Source: Yoonia vestfoldensis SKA53
GTDB lineage: Bacteria; Pseudomonadota; Alphaproteobacteria; Rhodobacterales; Rhodobacteraceae
Direction of reading: 5' to 3'
DNA length: 64,000 bases
NCBI RefSeq assembly: GCF_000152785.1
Contig: NZ_CH672414.1
Span: 277,615 to 341,614 of the forward strand
This document shows, piece by piece, positions 36,600-44,650 of this stretch (position 1 is the stretch's first letter; every line of letters begins with the position of its first letter). The position numbers and the translations under genes were made by a program. The notes below the pieces were generated by a model. It saw only the letters and a list, made by a program, of their open reading frames with translations. It was not told the DNA's origin and searched no databases.

Positions 36600-36812
36600 A
36601 TGCAGAAGAAATCCATCATCCTGGCGGCATTTGCTGCTTTCGCTTTGTCTGGCTGTCTGGAAAGCGACACCGAACGTGCCGTCGCAGGTGCAGGCGCTGG
36701 TCTGGTCGCGTCGGAATTGCTGGGCACAGACCGTGCCGGCACGATTCTGGCCGGTGCCGCCGCAGGCGTCTTTTGTGACGACGTCGGCGTCTGCCGCCCC
36801 GTCCGCCGCTAA
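36600..36812 (+). CDS. Small lipoprotein with glycine-zipper-like segment
   Basis: A 70-residue protein with a lipoprotein signal (lipobox LSGC, Cys19). A Gly/Ala-rich helix at about 29-60 (AVAGAGAGLVASELLG, AGTILAGAAAGVF) resembles a glycine zipper. The C-terminus has two cysteines (FCDDVGVCRPVRR). It is likely anchored in the outer membrane. It sits between pccB and pccA with a GC-rich hairpin after it, so it may be an insertion in the pcc unit rather than part of its job. Confidence 0.75.
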   Translation: MQKKSIILAAFAAFALSGCLESDTERAVAGAGAGLVASELLGTDRAGTILAGAAAGVFCDDVGVCRPVRR

Positions 36813-36848
36813 TTTCGCAGCCCGCAACAGGGCTGTCAGTCACCATTG

Positions 36849-36881
36849 CCGCCGTCGGGGTCATGCTCCGGCGGCGGTTTT
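36849..36881 (+). terminator. Candidate terminator/attenuator before pccA
   Basis: ccgccgtcgggg pairs with ctccggcggcgg (one C-T mismatch, GU pairs allowed) around a short loop, followed by TTTT. It ends about 20 bp before the pccA ATG, so either pccA has its own promoter within the stem region or read-through is partial. Confidence 0.55.
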
Positions 36882-36902
36882 GCGTTCTTGGGGGGACCAT
36901 TG

Positions 36903-38900
36903 ATGTTCAAGAAAATACTGATCGCCAACCGTGGCGAAATCGCCTGCCGCGTGATCAAGACAGCCCGCAAGATGGGTATCCAGACAGTCGCGATCTATTC
37001 CGACGCCGACCGCCATGCGCTGCATGTCAAGATGGCGGATGAGGCGGTCCATATCGGGCCAGCCCCCGCCAACCAATCCTATATCGTCATCGACAAGGTG
37101 ATGGCCGCGATCAAGGCGACCGGCGCAGAGGCCGTGCATCCCGGTTACGGTTTCCTGTCCGAGAATGCCAAATTCGCCGAGGCGCTGGAGGCTGCGGGCG
37201 TTGCTTTCATCGGCCCGCCAAAAGGCGCGATCTTGGCGATGGGCGACAAGATCACATCCAAGAAACTGGCGCAGGAGGCCAATGTCTCGACCGTTCCGGG
37301 TTACATGGGCCTGATTGCGGATGCTGACGAGGCGGTGAAGATTTCCAATCAGGTCGGTTATCCGGTGATGATCAAGGCCAGCGCCGGTGGCGGCGGCAAA
37401 GGCATGCGCATCGCATGGAACGATCAAGAAGCCCGCGAAGGGTTTCAATCCTCCAAGAACGAAGCTGCCAACAGTTTCGGCGACGACCGGATTTTCATTG
37501 AAAAATTTGTCACCCAGCCGCGCCATATCGAGATTCAGGTTCTGGCCGACCAGCATGGCAATGCGGTCTATCTGCATGAACGCGAATGTTCGATCCAGCG
37601 GCGCAACCAGAAGGTCATCGAAGAAGCCCCCAGCCCGTTTCTGGACGAGGCCACCCGCAAAGCCATGGGCGAACAATCTGTCGCCCTTGCGCAGGCCGTG
37701 GGCTATACCAGTGCCGGCACGGTGGAATTCATCGTTGATGGCGACCGGAATTTCTATTTTCTGGAAATGAACACGCGCTTGCAGGTGGAACATCCTGTCA
37801 CCGAACTGATCACCGGCATTGATCTGGTCGAACAGATGATCCGCGTGGCGGCGGGTGAACACTTACCCTTTGTGCAAAGTGATTTGAAAATCAACGGCTG
37901 GGCGATGGAAAGCCGGTTGTATGCCGAAGACCCTTACCGCGGGTTTCTGCCATCCATCGGGCGGCTGACGCGGTATCGCCCGCCCGTGGAAGAGGCGACA
38001 CCCACCCGCGCCGTGCGCAACGACACCGGCGTGTTCGAAGGCGGTGAGATCAGCATGTTCTACGACCCGATGATCGCCAAGCTATGTACTTGGGGGCCAG
38101 ACCGTGCATCGGCCATCGCGGAAATGCGGCTGGCGCTGGATGCGTTCGAGGTCGAAGGCATCGGGCATAACCTGCCGTTTCTGGCCGCCGTTTATGACCA
38201 CGAAAAATTCACCTCTGGCACCATGACGACCGCCTTTATCGCCGAGGAATTCCCAGACGGTTTCAACGGCACGACCTTGCCAGATGACACCTGCCTGCAG
38301 ATCGCGGCATCGGCTGCGGCCATGCACCGCGTATCCGAAATCCGGCGTGCGCGCATCAGCGGGCGGATGGGCAACCATGAACGCCATGTTGGCGAAGATT
38401 GGGTCGTGTCGATGCAAGGCGCGCATCACCGCGTCCATATCGCCGCCGACAAGAAAGGTGCCGATGTCACCATCGGGGCCAATACGATGCGGGTGACAAG
38501 CGATTGGACACCCGGCCAGCCACTGGCGCGGCTTGATGTCGATGGCGCGCCCTTGGTGCTGAAGATCGGCAAGATTTCAGGCGGTTTTCGCGTGCGCTAT
38601 CGCGGGGCTGATCTGAAGGTGCATGTGCGCAGCCCGCGTCAGGCGGAATTGGCGGCCTTGATGCCGGAAAAGCTGCCGCCTGATACGTCCAAGGTGCTGC
38701 TGTGTCCGATGCCCGGCCTGATCGTCAAGATCGATGTCGCGGTGGGCGATGTGGTGCAAGAGGGGCAGGCGCTTTGTACGGTCGAGGCGATGAAGATGGA
38801 AAACATCCTGCGCGCCGAACGCAAGGGCGTGGTCGCCAAGATCAACGCCAGCGCCGGTGACAGCCTTGCCGTTGATGATGTCATCATGGCGTTCGAATGA
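36903..38900 (+). CDS. pccA: Propionyl-CoA carboxylase, alpha (biotin carboxylase) subunit
   Basis: A 665-residue protein: biotin carboxylase fold (1-450; MFKKILIANRGEIACRVI, ATP-grasp loop KASAGGGGKGMRI, EMNTRLQVEHPVTE), a linking BT domain, and a C-terminal biotinyl domain with Lys631 in VEAMKMEN. It carboxylates its own biotin with ATP and bicarbonate, then hands CO2 to PccB. The frame is open 5' but ATG 36903 gives the invariant N-terminus. Confidence 0.96.
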   Translation: MFKKILIANRGEIACRVIKTARKMGIQTVAIYSDADRHALHVKMADEAVHIGPAPANQSYIVIDKVMAAIKATGAEAVHPGYGFLSENAKFAEALEAAGVAFIGPPKGAILAMGDKITSKKLAQEANVSTVPGYMGLIADADEAVKISNQVGYPVMIKASAGGGGKGMRIAWNDQEAREGFQSSKNEAANSFGDDRIFIEKFVTQPRHIEIQVLADQHGNAVYLHERECSIQRRNQKVIEEAPSPFLDEATRKAMGEQSVALAQAVGYTSAGTVEFIVDGDRNFYFLEMNTRLQVEHPVTELITGIDLVEQMIRVAAGEHLPFVQSDLKINGWAMESRLYAEDPYRGFLPSIGRLTRYRPPVEEATPTRAVRNDTGVFEGGEISMFYDPMIAKLCTWGPDRASAIAEMRLALDAFEVEGIGHNLPFLAAVYDHEKFTSGTMTTAFIAEEFPDGFNGTTLPDDTCLQIAASAAAMHRVSEIRRARISGRMGNHERHVGEDWVVSMQGAHHRVHIAADKKGADVTIGANTMRVTSDWTPGQPLARLDVDGAPLVLKIGKISGGFRVRYRGADLKVHVRSPRQAELAALMPEKLPPDTSKVLLCPMPGLIVKIDVAVGDVVQEGQALCTVEAMKMENILRAERKGVVAKINASAGDSLAVDDVIMAFE

Positions 38901-38904
38901 ACGC

Positions 38905-39372
38905 TCAGCGGATATTCGCGCCGCGCCGGTCCTCGATTTCCTGCTGGCGCAGCAATGTGCGGTCGATTGATCCTGTCAATTCCCGCACGCTCCAGGGTTC
39001 GGGTTTGCGTTGCAGCACGCGCCCGTCCTTGCCCACCACCGTCAGCGCGTACCCGCGCGGACGCAGATCGAGCCGGACAGAATTGCGTGCCGCAGGGTCG
39101 GTGTCGGTGATCAGCATCACGTCGCGTTCGACCAGCCGGTCGATTTCGGCCAACAACAGGTCCATCTGCTGGCGAAACATTGGGTCGTTGGGGCTGTCTG
39201 CGAACACCACGACTGCGCGGGCGATCCATTGCAGTTCGGGCAAACTGACCTCGGAGGCATCGAACACCTGCGTCCGGTCGCTTTGCCACCGTGCGATGAC
39301 GGATGGCTCGGCAGCCGGCAGGCTGGTGGCGGCAACAAGCGCTGCAAGCGCGATAAAGAATAATCTTTTCAT
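38905..39372 (-). CDS. DUF4174 secreted protein
   Basis: A 155-residue protein with a signal peptide (MKRLFFIALAALVAATSLPA). A thioredoxin-like DUF4174 domain follows (VVVFADSPNDPMFRQQMDLL, VERDVMLITDTDP, RPRGYALTVVGKDGRV), without the redox cysteines. Function unknown. It is convergent with pccA (four bases apart) and divergent from the mutase gene, with a 102-bp shared gap. I recall the same neighbour in other roseobacters. Confidence 0.83.
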   Translation of the reverse strand: MKRLFFIALAALVAATSLPAAEPSVIARWQSDRTQVFDASEVSLPELQWIARAVVVFADSPNDPMFRQQMDLLLAEIDRLVERDVMLITDTDPAARNSVRLDLRPRGYALTVVGKDGRVLQRKPEPWSVRELTGSIDRTLLRQQEIEDRRGANIR

Positions 39373-39474
39373 ACTTACCGATATAGTCCGACCATGCCGC
39401 AAAGCTAAGTCCCAAAGGTGCAAGGACAACACCTTTTTTGCGATGGCACGTCACACAGCCAACAGGAGCCAGCG

Positions 39475-41601
39475 ATGACCGACAAGAAAACATGGGAAAA
39501 GCTGGCCACGGGTGAATTGCGCGGCAAGCCGCTGGATGCGCTGACATGGCACACGCTGGAAGGTATTCCCGTCCAACCGCTTTATACCGCCGAAGACACG
39601 GCAGACCTGCCGCATCTGGGCGGCATCCCCGGTCAGGCCCCCTACACGCGCGGCGTCAAGGCCACGATGTATGCAGGCCGCCCGTGGACGATCCGGCAAT
39701 ATGCGGGGTTTTCGACGGCTGAGGAATCCAACAATTTCTATCGCAAGGCGCTGGCCGCAGGCCAACAGGGTGTTTCCGTTGCATTCGATCTGGCCACGCA
39801 TCGCGGCTATGACAGCGACCATCCACGGGTCGAGGGCGATGTCGGCAAGGCCGGTGTTGCCATTGATTCTGTCGAGGATATGAAAATCCTGTTCGACGGC
39901 ATCCCTTTGGACAAAGTGTCGGTCTCGATGACCATGAATGGTGCGGTGATCCCGATCCTGGCCAATTTCATCGTCGCAGGCGAAGAACAGGGCCATCCGC
40001 GCAATGTGCTGTCTGGCACGATCCAGAATGACATCCTCAAGGAATTCATGGTGCGGAACACTTACGTCTATCCGCCCGAACCCTCGATGCGGATCATCGC
40101 GGATATTATTGAGTATACGACCGCCGAGATGCCGAAATTCAATTCGATCAGCATCAGCGGCTATCACATGCAAGAGGCCGGCGCGAACCTTGTGCAGGAA
40201 CTGGCCTATACTTTGGCCGACGGGCGCGAATATGTGCGCGCCGCCATCGCGCGCGGCATGGATGTAGATCAATTCGCGGGGCGTTTATCGTTCTTCTTTG
40301 CCATCGGGATGAATTTCTTCATGGAGGTGGCAAAACTGCGCGCGGCACGCCTGCTGTGGTCGCGGATCATGGCGGAATTCGACCCCAAAGACCCCAAATC
40401 CTCGATGCTGCGCACCCATTGCCAGACATCGGGCGTGTCCTTGCAGGAACAAGACCCCTATAACAACGTGATCCGCACCGCCTATGAGGCGATGTCGGCG
40501 GTGCTGGGCGGCACACAATCGCTGCACACCAATGCGCTGGACGAGGCGATCGCGCTGCCCACCGAATTTTCTGCGCGGATTGCCCGCAATACGCAGTTGA
40601 TATTGCAAGAAGAAACCGGCGTAACAAAGGTGGTCGATCCGCTGGCAGGGTCTTATTACGTTGAAAGCCTGACCCATGATCTGGCCGAAAAGGCTTGGGA
40701 GCTGATCGAGGAGGTCGAGCAGATGGGCGGCATGACCAAGGCTGTCGCCTCTGGCATGCCGAAACTGCGGATCGAGGAAACAGCCGCCAAACGGCAAGCC
40801 GCCATCGACCGTGGCACAGAGGTTGTCGTCGGCGTCAACAAATACCGCAAGGACAACGAAGACCCGATCGACATCCTTGATATCGACAACGAGGCCGTGC
40901 GCCTGTCGCAGATCGCGCGGATCGACCGCACCAAGGCTGCGCGCGATGCCGCTGCCTGCGAGGCCGCATTGGCCGAACTGACCCGCCGCGCGGGCGATGG
41001 CGGCAACCTGTTGGAAGCGGCGGTGGTTGCTGCGCGCGCACGCGCCACTGTGGGGGAAATCAGCATGGCGATGGAAAAAGTGTTCGGCCGCCACCGCGCC
41101 GAGGTCAAGACGCTCGCCGGTGTCTACGGCGCCGCCTATGAAGGTGACGCGGGTTTCGCGGCCATTCAGGCCAGTGTCGAGGCTTTCGCCAAAGAAGACG
41201 GGCGCAGGCCGCGGATGCTCGTCGTCAAGATGGGGCAGGACGGGCATGACCGCGGGGCCAAGGTCATTGCCACAGCCTTTGCCGATATCGGGTTTGATGT
41301 CGATGTCGGCCCCCTGTTCCAGACCCCTGCCGAAGCCGCACAGGATGCCATCGACAACGATGTGCATGTGATCGGGATTTCCAGTCAGGCCGCAGGGCAC
41401 AAGACGCTGGCCCCCAAACTGGTGCAGGCGCTGAAGGATGCGGGTGCCGATGATATCATCGTCATTTGCGGCGGCGTGATCCCGCAGCAGGATTATCAGT
41501 TTTTGTATGACAGCGGGGTCAAGGCGATCTTTGGTCCCGGTACCAATATCCCCAAGGCGGCAGAAGATATCCTGCACCTGATCCGCGCTGCGCGCGGCTG
41601 A
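39475..41601 (+). CDS. Methylmalonyl-CoA mutase (single-chain)
   Basis: A 708-residue adenosylcobalamin enzyme that turns methylmalonyl-CoA into succinyl-CoA. The substrate TIM barrel (about 60-400; [33 protein letters not shown]) is followed by the B12 domain with [11 protein letters not shown], whose His591 binds cobalt from below. Length fits the homodimeric form (also called ScpA/BhbA). AGGAG is close to ATG 39475. With pccBA it completes the propionyl-CoA route; the epimerase (mce) is not seen here. Confidence 0.95.
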   Translation: MTDKKTWEKLATGELRGKPLDALTWHTLEGIPVQPLYTAEDTADLPHLGGIPGQAPYTRGVKATMYAGRPWTIRQYAGFSTAEESNNFYRKALAAGQQGVSVAFDLATHRGYDSDHPRVEGDVGKAGVAIDSVEDMKILFDGIPLDKVSVSMTMNGAVIPILANFIVAGEEQGHPRNVLSGTIQNDILKEFMVRNTYVYPPEPSMRIIADIIEYTTAEMPKFNSISISGYHMQEAGANLVQELAYTLADGREYVRAAIARGMDVDQFAGRLSFFFAIGMNFFMEVAKLRAARLLWSRIMAEFDPKDPKSSMLRTHCQTSGVSLQEQDPYNNVIRTAYEAMSAVLGGTQSLHTNALDEAIALPTEFSARIARNTQLILQEETGVTKVVDPLAGSYYVESLTHDLAEKAWELIEEVEQMGGMTKAVASGMPKLRIEETAAKRQAAIDRGTEVVVGVNKYRKDNEDPIDILDIDNEAVRLSQIARIDRTKAARDAAACEAALAELTRRAGDGGNLLEAAVVAARARATVGEISMAMEKVFGRHRAEVKTLAGVYGAAYEGDAGFAAIQASVEAFAKEDGRRPRMLVVKMGQDGHDRGAKVIATAFADIGFDVDVGPLFQTPAEAAQDAIDNDVHVIGISSQAAGHKTLAPKLVQALKDAGADDIIVICGGVIPQQDYQFLYDSGVKAIFGPGTNIPKAAEDILHLIRAARG

Positions 41602-41621
41602 TCCAGCCCCTGCGGGGCCGG

Positions 41622-41656
41622 ATGCCTCCGGCGGGGATATTTGTGCTCGGAAGATG
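41622..41656 (-). repeat. Dispersed intergenic repeat, copy 6 (inverted)
   Basis: On the minus strand it reads CATCTTCCGAGCAC, then AAATATCCCCGCCGGAGGCAT, close to copy 2. It lies between the mutase stop and the glyoxalase-like gene; the latter's own GGAGGG follows it. Unlike copies 1, 2 and 4 it points back towards the upstream gene. Confidence 0.82.
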
Positions 41657-41666
41657 AGGAGGGACC

Positions 41667-42278
41667 ATGCTGACACTCGACCATCTTGCTGTTGTGGCGG
41701 AGGATCTGGCCGCGGGGACGGCTTGGGTCGAGGCGGCATTGGGTGTGACCATGCAACCCGGTGGCAGGCATGTCCGGTACGGCACGCATAACACATTGTT
41801 GGGGTTGGGCGATGATCTGTATCTTGAGGTGATCACCAAGGACCCGGATGCCGCCCCCTATGACGGCCCGACATGGTTCGGGCTGGATGATTTTACCGGC
41901 GCGCCGCGCCTTGGCAACTGGATCTGCCAGACCGATGATCTGGATGCTATGCTGTGCGATGCGCCCTCTGCCGTGGGGGTGCCCCGCGATCTGTCGCGCG
42001 GCGATCTGGCCTGGCGGATCACCGTGCCCGACGATGGCAGCAAGCCGTATGACGGGGCCTATCCGACGTTGATCCAGTGGGCACAGGGCACGCACCATCC
42101 GGCCCGCCGGCTGGCTGATAGCGGCTGTCGTCTGCTGCAGCTGAGCGTGACGCATCCACAGGCGGATGATTTGCGCGCGATGCTGCCGCTGGACGATGAC
42201 CGGGTGGTGCTTAGGGTGGGGCCTGCGGGATTTCGCGCCGTTTTTGACACGCCACAGGGCCGCCGCAGCCTCGGCTAG
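41667..42278 (+). CDS. VOC-superfamily (glyoxalase-like domain) protein
   Basis: A 203-residue protein starting MLTLDHLAVVAEDLAAGTAWVEAALG, the first half of a VOC fold as in the glyoxalase-like PF13468 group. A second half-fold lies near 95-190. It is downstream of methylmalonyl-CoA mutase, and methylmalonyl-CoA epimerase is also a VOC enzyme, but the sequence does not look like Mce. Reaction unknown. Confidence 0.8.
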   Translation: MLTLDHLAVVAEDLAAGTAWVEAALGVTMQPGGRHVRYGTHNTLLGLGDDLYLEVITKDPDAAPYDGPTWFGLDDFTGAPRLGNWICQTDDLDAMLCDAPSAVGVPRDLSRGDLAWRITVPDDGSKPYDGAYPTLIQWAQGTHHPARRLADSGCRLLQLSVTHPQADDLRAMLPLDDDRVVLRVGPAGFRAVFDTPQGRRSLG

Positions 42279-42368
42279 CTATTTTCAGCGGTGCAGATGC
42301 AGCGAAAGGTTGCAACCTGCGCGCAGGTCGGGTTCAAGATCGGGCATCGTTTTGATCAAAGGACCCTC

Positions 42369-43049
42369 ATGTCGATCTGGACCCGCATCGGCGAGGCGCT
42401 GGCCGCATTGGCCAATGGCGAAGGCTTGCTTGCGGTCTTTGACCGCTTGCGCACGCCGCCTGACCGCTCTGTCGCCTTTACCATCGCGGTGATCGCGCTG
42501 GGGGCCAAGATGGCCAAGGCGGATGGCCTTGTGACCCGTACCGAGGTGCGCGCCTTTCGTGAGGTTTTCGTGATCGGCCCCGAGGAGGAGGACAACGCCG
42601 CGCGTGTGTTCGATCTGGCGCGGCAGGATGTGGCGGGCTATGATATCTATGCGCGCCGCATCAAGGCGATGTTCGGGGAGCATGAAGGCCCGCTGTGTGA
42701 CCTGCTCGAAGGGCTGTTTCATATCGCACTGGCCGATGGCAGCTATCACGCGACCGAAGACGCCTTTTTGCAAGAAGTCGCTGCGATCTTTGGATTTGAT
42801 GAACGCCGGTTCCAGCGCATCCGCGCGCAATTCGTGCCTGATGCGCAGCGCGATCCCTATGCTGTGCTTGGGGTCGATCCGGATGCACCGATGGACCGGG
42901 TGCGCGCGGCCTGGGGGCAGCTGGTTCGTGAAACCCACCCCGACCAGATGATCGCGCGCGGTGTGCCACCAGAGGCGGTCAAGCTGGCTGAACGGCGCAT
43001 GGTTGCGATCAACCGCGCCTGGGAAGATATCCGCGCGCAGCGGGCCTGA
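42369..43049 (+). CDS. DjlA-like protein: TerB domain plus J-domain
   Basis: A 226-residue soluble protein. An acidic helical TerB-like domain (about 35-150; AKMAKADGLVTRTEVRAFREVF and HIALADGSYHATEDAFL) is followed by a C-terminal J-domain (about 160-226) with the HPD tripeptide in RETHPDQM, which would stimulate DnaK. It lacks the N-terminal membrane helix of E. coli DjlA. Start at 42369 (MSIWTRIGEAL) by family fit. Confidence 0.87.
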   Translation: MSIWTRIGEALAALANGEGLLAVFDRLRTPPDRSVAFTIAVIALGAKMAKADGLVTRTEVRAFREVFVIGPEEEDNAARVFDLARQDVAGYDIYARRIKAMFGEHEGPLCDLLEGLFHIALADGSYHATEDAFLQEVAAIFGFDERRFQRIRAQFVPDAQRDPYAVLGVDPDAPMDRVRAAWGQLVRETHPDQMIARGVPPEAVKLAERRMVAINRAWEDIRAQRA

Positions 43050-43068
43050 TCGCGGTCGGGCTGCAACC

Positions 43069-44616
43069 TTAGCCGCCGAACTTGACGGTTCCTGTCGCGT
43101 TCAGCGCATTGGCCAAGGCGTTGAACCGGACTTCTGCGACCTCGCCATACAGCGGGCGGGCATGTTCGGTCAGGCGCAGGGTTAATGCGCCTGCCTTGCG
43201 GTGCCATGTCAGCGTGCCGGGCTGTTCATCCGCGGTCAGCCAGAGCATCGCGCCAAGCCGCATTGCCTTGCCCAAAATCTCGGCTTCCTTGATCTGCTCG
43301 GGGGTCAGCATGGCGAACAGCGGGTCGAACCGGGGGCTTGTGGTCTTGCTGGAATAGCGGTTCATCAGCGCCAGCCCCAACAGCACCCGTTCGTAATGTT
43401 TCAGCCCGCCCAGATTGGCGCGGGTTGCATTGTCGAATGTGACCTCGGCGCGGTAATCGGGATGCGCGCGCCAGCTGACATCATGCAGCAGGCAGGCCGC
43501 CTTGATGATCCGTTTGCGCTGCCAATTGGCGCGCGGAAACAGCGGTTTGACGAAATCATACAGGATGCGCCCGAAACCGGGCAGGCGGGCATCCTTGTTT
43601 TCGGCGAAACGGCAGGCTTCGATCAGCGGGTCGCGTTCGCGCAGCGCGCGCGGCATCTGTTCGTACAGCATCCCTTCGCGGATGCCGTAGGATGATACGG
43701 CGACATCCTTGGGCTTGAAGGTGCGCATCAATTCTTTCAGCACGATCGCGGCAAGCGGGACCAGCGACATCCGGCTGTCCGAGATATGGCAGCGGCCGCG
43801 CAATTCGGTCAGGTCGGATGTGCGGATATATTCGGCGGTCATGCTGATCTGGCGCGATGACATGCGGTATTCATGCAGCACCGTCAAAGGATAGCTGCGC
43901 CGTTCCATGTCGATCCGCGCGATGGCCCGCCACGATCCGCCGACCAGAAACAGCCGCATGCCGGTTTCAAAATTCATGTCCCTGTGCAGGTCCTGCACCG
44001 TGGCGCGGACATAGGCCTTGATGGCCTTTTTGCCGCCCTTGATTTCACGCAGTTTCAGCGGGCCGAGCGCGGATGTCAGGCGCTGGCCAACCTTGCCTTC
44101 GGCCAGATCGGCCAGTTCCATCGACGACCCGCCGATGTCGCAGACCAGCCCGTAACTGCCCGGCCAGCCCAGCAACACGCCTTGGGCGGACAATCGCGCC
44201 TCTTCGCGGCCGTCGATGACCCAAAGCTTGACGCCGGTTTCGCGTAAGACTTCGTCGCGGAAATCTTGCCCGTCTGTCGCTTCGCGCACGGCGGCGGTGG
44301 CTACGGCGGTCAGTGGCGGGATGCCCATGCCCTTGGCAAGGGCGGCGAAACGGCGGATTGCGGACACCGCGCGCTTGCGCCCTTCGGGGTTCAGATGGCC
44401 GGTCTGCGACATGCCCGCACCCAGCGCACACATGATCTTTTCATTATAGAAATAGGCAGGCGAGCGTGCCGCCCCGTCGAACACCACCAAGCGGACAGAG
44501 TTGGACCCCACATCGACCACGCCAACACGCGCCAGCGCCTGTGCGGCGGGGTCTTCGAACAACGGACGGCCAAAAGGCCCCCAGTCGATGCTGTCAGGCT
44601 CGGATTGCTGGTTCAT
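43069..44616 (-). CDS. ppx: Ppx/GppA-family exopolyphosphatase
   Basis: A 515-residue ASKHA-fold phosphatase. VGVVDVGSNSVRLVVFDG (phosphate-1 loop), VCDIGGSSMELADLAEG (phosphate-2 loop) and a C-terminal HD-like helical domain are present. It removes phosphates from polyP ends, or converts pppGpp to ppGpp; the pairing with ppk favours polyP. It lies 34 bases after ppk in the same operon. Confidence 0.93.
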   Translation of the reverse strand: MNQQSEPDSIDWGPFGRPLFEDPAAQALARVGVVDVGSNSVRLVVFDGAARSPAYFYNEKIMCALGAGMSQTGHLNPEGRKRAVSAIRRFAALAKGMGIPPLTAVATAAVREATDGQDFRDEVLRETGVKLWVIDGREEARLSAQGVLLGWPGSYGLVCDIGGSSMELADLAEGKVGQRLTSALGPLKLREIKGGKKAIKAYVRATVQDLHRDMNFETGMRLFLVGGSWRAIARIDMERRSYPLTVLHEYRMSSRQISMTAEYIRTSDLTELRGRCHISDSRMSLVPLAAIVLKELMRTFKPKDVAVSSYGIREGMLYEQMPRALRERDPLIEACRFAENKDARLPGFGRILYDFVKPLFPRANWQRKRIIKAACLLHDVSWRAHPDYRAEVTFDNATRANLGGLKHYERVLLGLALMNRYSSKTTSPRFDPLFAMLTPEQIKEAEILGKAMRLGAMLWLTADEQPGTLTWHRKAGALTLRLTEHARPLYGEVAEVRFNALANALNATGTVKFGG

Positions 44617-44650
44617 TCTGTCCCCGCGTATGACGCATGACCCGTATCGG

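Noticed and set aside
36271..36903. A 210-codon plus frame starting in the pccB-pccA interval
   Set aside because: It overlaps the lipoprotein gene in another frame and has no coherent domain; only its first part lies in free sequence.
39398..39425. Weak TTTGC-like half-sites (GCAAAG, TGCAAG) before the mutase gene as a third ScfR target
   Set aside because: Only partial matches, not in 8-bp phase and not palindromic; too weak without a motif scan.
3137..41656. CRISPR or insertion-sequence explanation for the dispersed repeat
   Set aside because: Copies are 4-13 kb apart, without regular spacers, terminal repeats, target duplications or a transposase gene.
40285..41796. A 503-codon minus frame over the mutase
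   Set aside because: Antisense to the B12 domain and barrel of a certain enzyme.
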